DNA of 64,000 nt, taken from NCBI RefSeq assembly GCF_001514115.1, contig NZ_KQ948453.1:478659-542658 (forward strand), given 5' to 3'. Position numbers and translations under genes: made by a program. Shown one piece after another: positions 62,845 to 64,000 of the stretch. The notes below the pieces were generated by a model. The model had not been told where the DNA came from and searched no databases. It saw nothing but the letters and a program-made list of their open reading frames with translations. Positions within the stretch are counted from its first letter, which is position 1; each line of letters opens with the position of its first letter. This DNA comes from Streptomyces olivochromogenes (lineage in GTDB: Bacteria > Actinomycetota > Actinomycetes > Streptomycetales > Streptomycetaceae).

Positions 62845-62886
62845 ACACTAGGAGGACTAGACCAGTGCGTCAATGGTTCGGACCAA
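62845..62886 (-). promoter_or_regulatory. Chitinase promoter with 12-bp direct repeats and DasR-like core
   Basis: Minus-strand -35 TTGACG (62873-62868) and -10 TAGTGT (62850-62845) are exactly 17 bp apart. TGGTCTAGTCC (62864-62854) fills the spacer and TTGGTCCGAACC (62886-62875) lies upstream. These are the TGGTC-type direct repeats known from chitinase promoters, and the spacer copy resembles half of the DasR consensus with CTAGACCA on the plus strand. The 351-bp gap 62755-63105 holds this and the acyl-CoA dehydrogenase promoter region. Confidence 0.75.
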
Positions 62887-63105
62887 TTGTGCGGAGCGGT
62901 CGGATCGGTTCCCCTTTCTTTTGGTAAGCGGTCGTTAACTGGTGACTCGGTGCCCCCGAACGGGCATACTCACAGCGCCACAGCCGCTGATCAGGCCGTT
63001 CTCCACCCAGGAACGGCAGCATCGGCTGGGCCGTGAGACCCGGCGACGCCGCCCCACCCCTGGCGTGCGTGCGCCGATGCGCCCGACAGGGAGGAGAGCG
63101 TCGCC

Positions 63106-64000
63106 ATGCCCGACCGCGCCCCGCAGCCGGTGGATCGTCAACTGCCCACGGACGAGGCCCGGGATCTGATCTCGCTCGTCCGTGACATCGCGCAGCGCGA
63201 GATAGCCCCGAAGGCGGCCGAGGAGGAGGACGCCGGACGCTTCCCGCGCGAGGTCTTCGGCCTGCTCTCCGATTCCGGCCTGCTCGGACTGCCGTACGAC
63301 TCCGAGTACGGCGGCGGCGACCAGCCGTACGAGGTCTACCTCCAGGTCCTCGAAGAGCTCGCCATGGCCCGTCTCACCGTCGGCCTCGGCGTCAGCGTGC
63401 ACACCCTCTCCTGCCACGCCCTGGCGAACTACGGCACCAAGGAACAGCGGGCCGAGTACCTGCCCGCGATGCTCGGCGGCGGCCTCCTGGGGGCCTACTG
63501 CCTCTCGGAGCCGTCCTCCGGCTCGGACGCCGCCTCCCTGCGGACGAAGGCCGTCCGGGAGGGTGGGGGAGAAGCCGAGAGCGGGGGAGAGTGGGCGATC
63601 ACGGGCACCAAGGCCTGGATCACGCACGGCGGCGTCGCCGACTTCTACACCGTGCTCGCCCGCAGCGGCGGCGCGGGCCCGCGCGGCATCACCGCGTTCC
63701 TGGTGCCCGGCCATGCCGAGGGACTGAGTGCCGCCCCGCCCGAGAAGAAGATGGGCATGAAGGGCTCGCCCACCGCGCAGATCCACTTCGACGGCGTACG
63801 GGTGTCCGACGGCCGACGCATCGGCGACGAGGGGCAGGGCTTCGCGATCGCCCTCGCCGCGCTCGACTCCGGCCGGCTCGGCATCGCGGCCTGCGCCATC
63901 GGCGTCGCCCAGGCGGCCCTCGACGAGGCCGTCGCGTACGCGACCGGGCGCGAGCAGTTCGGCCGGCCGATCTCCGACTTCCAGGGCCTGCGCTTCATGC
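63106..64000 (+). CDS. Acyl-CoA dehydrogenase (partial, runs off right edge)
   Basis: An open frame of 298 codons without stop encodes the N-terminal and central parts of an acyl-CoA dehydrogenase. The N-terminal helical domain has LVRDIAQREIAPKAAEEEDAGRFPREVF and LGLPYDSEYGGGDQPY. The flavin/substrate region has LGAYCLSEPSSGSDAASLRTKA and ITGTKAWITHGGVADFYTVLAR. The C-terminal helices begin at ALAALDSGRLGIAACAIGVAQAALDEAVAYATGREQFGRPISDFQGLRF. The catalytic Glu region near the C-terminus is beyond the window. The ATG at 63106 follows GGGAGGAGAG. Because there is no stop, coordinates at the right are an edge and not an end. Confidence 0.93.
   Translation, partial: MPDRAPQPVDRQLPTDEARDLISLVRDIAQREIAPKAAEEEDAGRFPREVFGLLSDSGLLGLPYDSEYGGGDQPYEVYLQVLEELAMARLTVGLGVSVHTLSCHALANYGTKEQRAEYLPAMLGGGLLGAYCLSEPSSGSDAASLRTKAVREGGGEAESGGEWAITGTKAWITHGGVADFYTVLARSGGAGPRGITAFLVPGHAEGLSAAPPEKKMGMKGSPTAQIHFDGVRVSDGRRIGDEGQGFAIALAALDSGRLGIAACAIGVAQAALDEAVAYATGREQFGRPISDFQGLRFM

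Overview
The window is a GC-rich stretch of an actinomycete chromosome, almost certainly Streptomyces. The signs are very high third-position GC, many GTG starts, 4-bp ATGA/GTGA gene overlaps, apparently leaderless promoters, and a Streptomyces core block in the order pyrD-pyrF-mihF-gmk-rpoZ-coaBC-metK-priA-fmt-rsmB-rpe. No prophage, transposase, CRISPR array, rRNA gene or secondary-metabolite megasynthase was seen. About 59 genes are called. The right end cuts an acyl-CoA dehydrogenase, and the left end starts just after an upstream gene, expected to be carB.

Layout. (1) 1-18.4 kb: pyrimidine, nucleotide, coenzyme A, SAM, replication-restart and translation housekeeping genes. Interruptions are a LuxR-type two-component pair with a small peptidoglycan-binding secreted protein, and a flavoprotein disulfide reductase plus haloperoxidase-like hydrolase lying between rsmB and rpe. 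(2) 18.5-24.3 kb: SorC-type regulator, a secreted barnase-like RNase lipoprotein with its barstar-like inhibitor, a CBS-containing GuaB1-type enzyme, and an APC amino-acid permease with an AsnC/Lrp regulator. (3) 24.3-30.8 kb: GntR/HutC regulator and an ABC importer operon ending in a rare HAD-phosphatase/EEP-phosphoesterase fusion. (4) 30.9-38.6 kb: a truncated conservon (cvnA-B-C without the GTPase gene), a DavA/DavB-like amidase and lysine 2-monooxygenase pair, an F420-type LLM oxidoreductase and a DUF5995-like protein. (5) 38.7-45.8 kb: GH6 glucanase, uracil permease, alginate-lyase-like enzyme, thioesterase, MFS transporter and divergent ROK regulator. (6) 45.8-53.9 kb: FMN riboswitch and ribE-ribM-ribBA-ribH, hisE-hisG, a PH-domain protein, and two CNNM/CorC-type CBS proteins. 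(7) 54.1-64 kb: EccA/CbxX-like AAA protein, uridine-kinase-like protein, secreted C39 peptidase, M1 metallopeptidase, a tiny membrane protein, TetR regulator, GH18 chitinase and the partial acyl-CoA dehydrogenase.

Most unusual signals. A tRNA-like element between metK and priA has its T-arm and 3' acceptor strand placed before a matching 5' acceptor strand and D-arm, a circularly permuted order. Helically phased GCGCAAC motifs lie upstream of both the APC-permease/asnC operon and the davA-davB pair, suggesting one amino-acid regulon joining uptake and oxidation. A chitinase-type promoter with a DasR-like core sits without a gene upstream of the riboflavin operon and nearly duplicates the real chitinase promoter 17 kb away. 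All functional calls rest on motifs, gene order and remembered family features. No database search was run.
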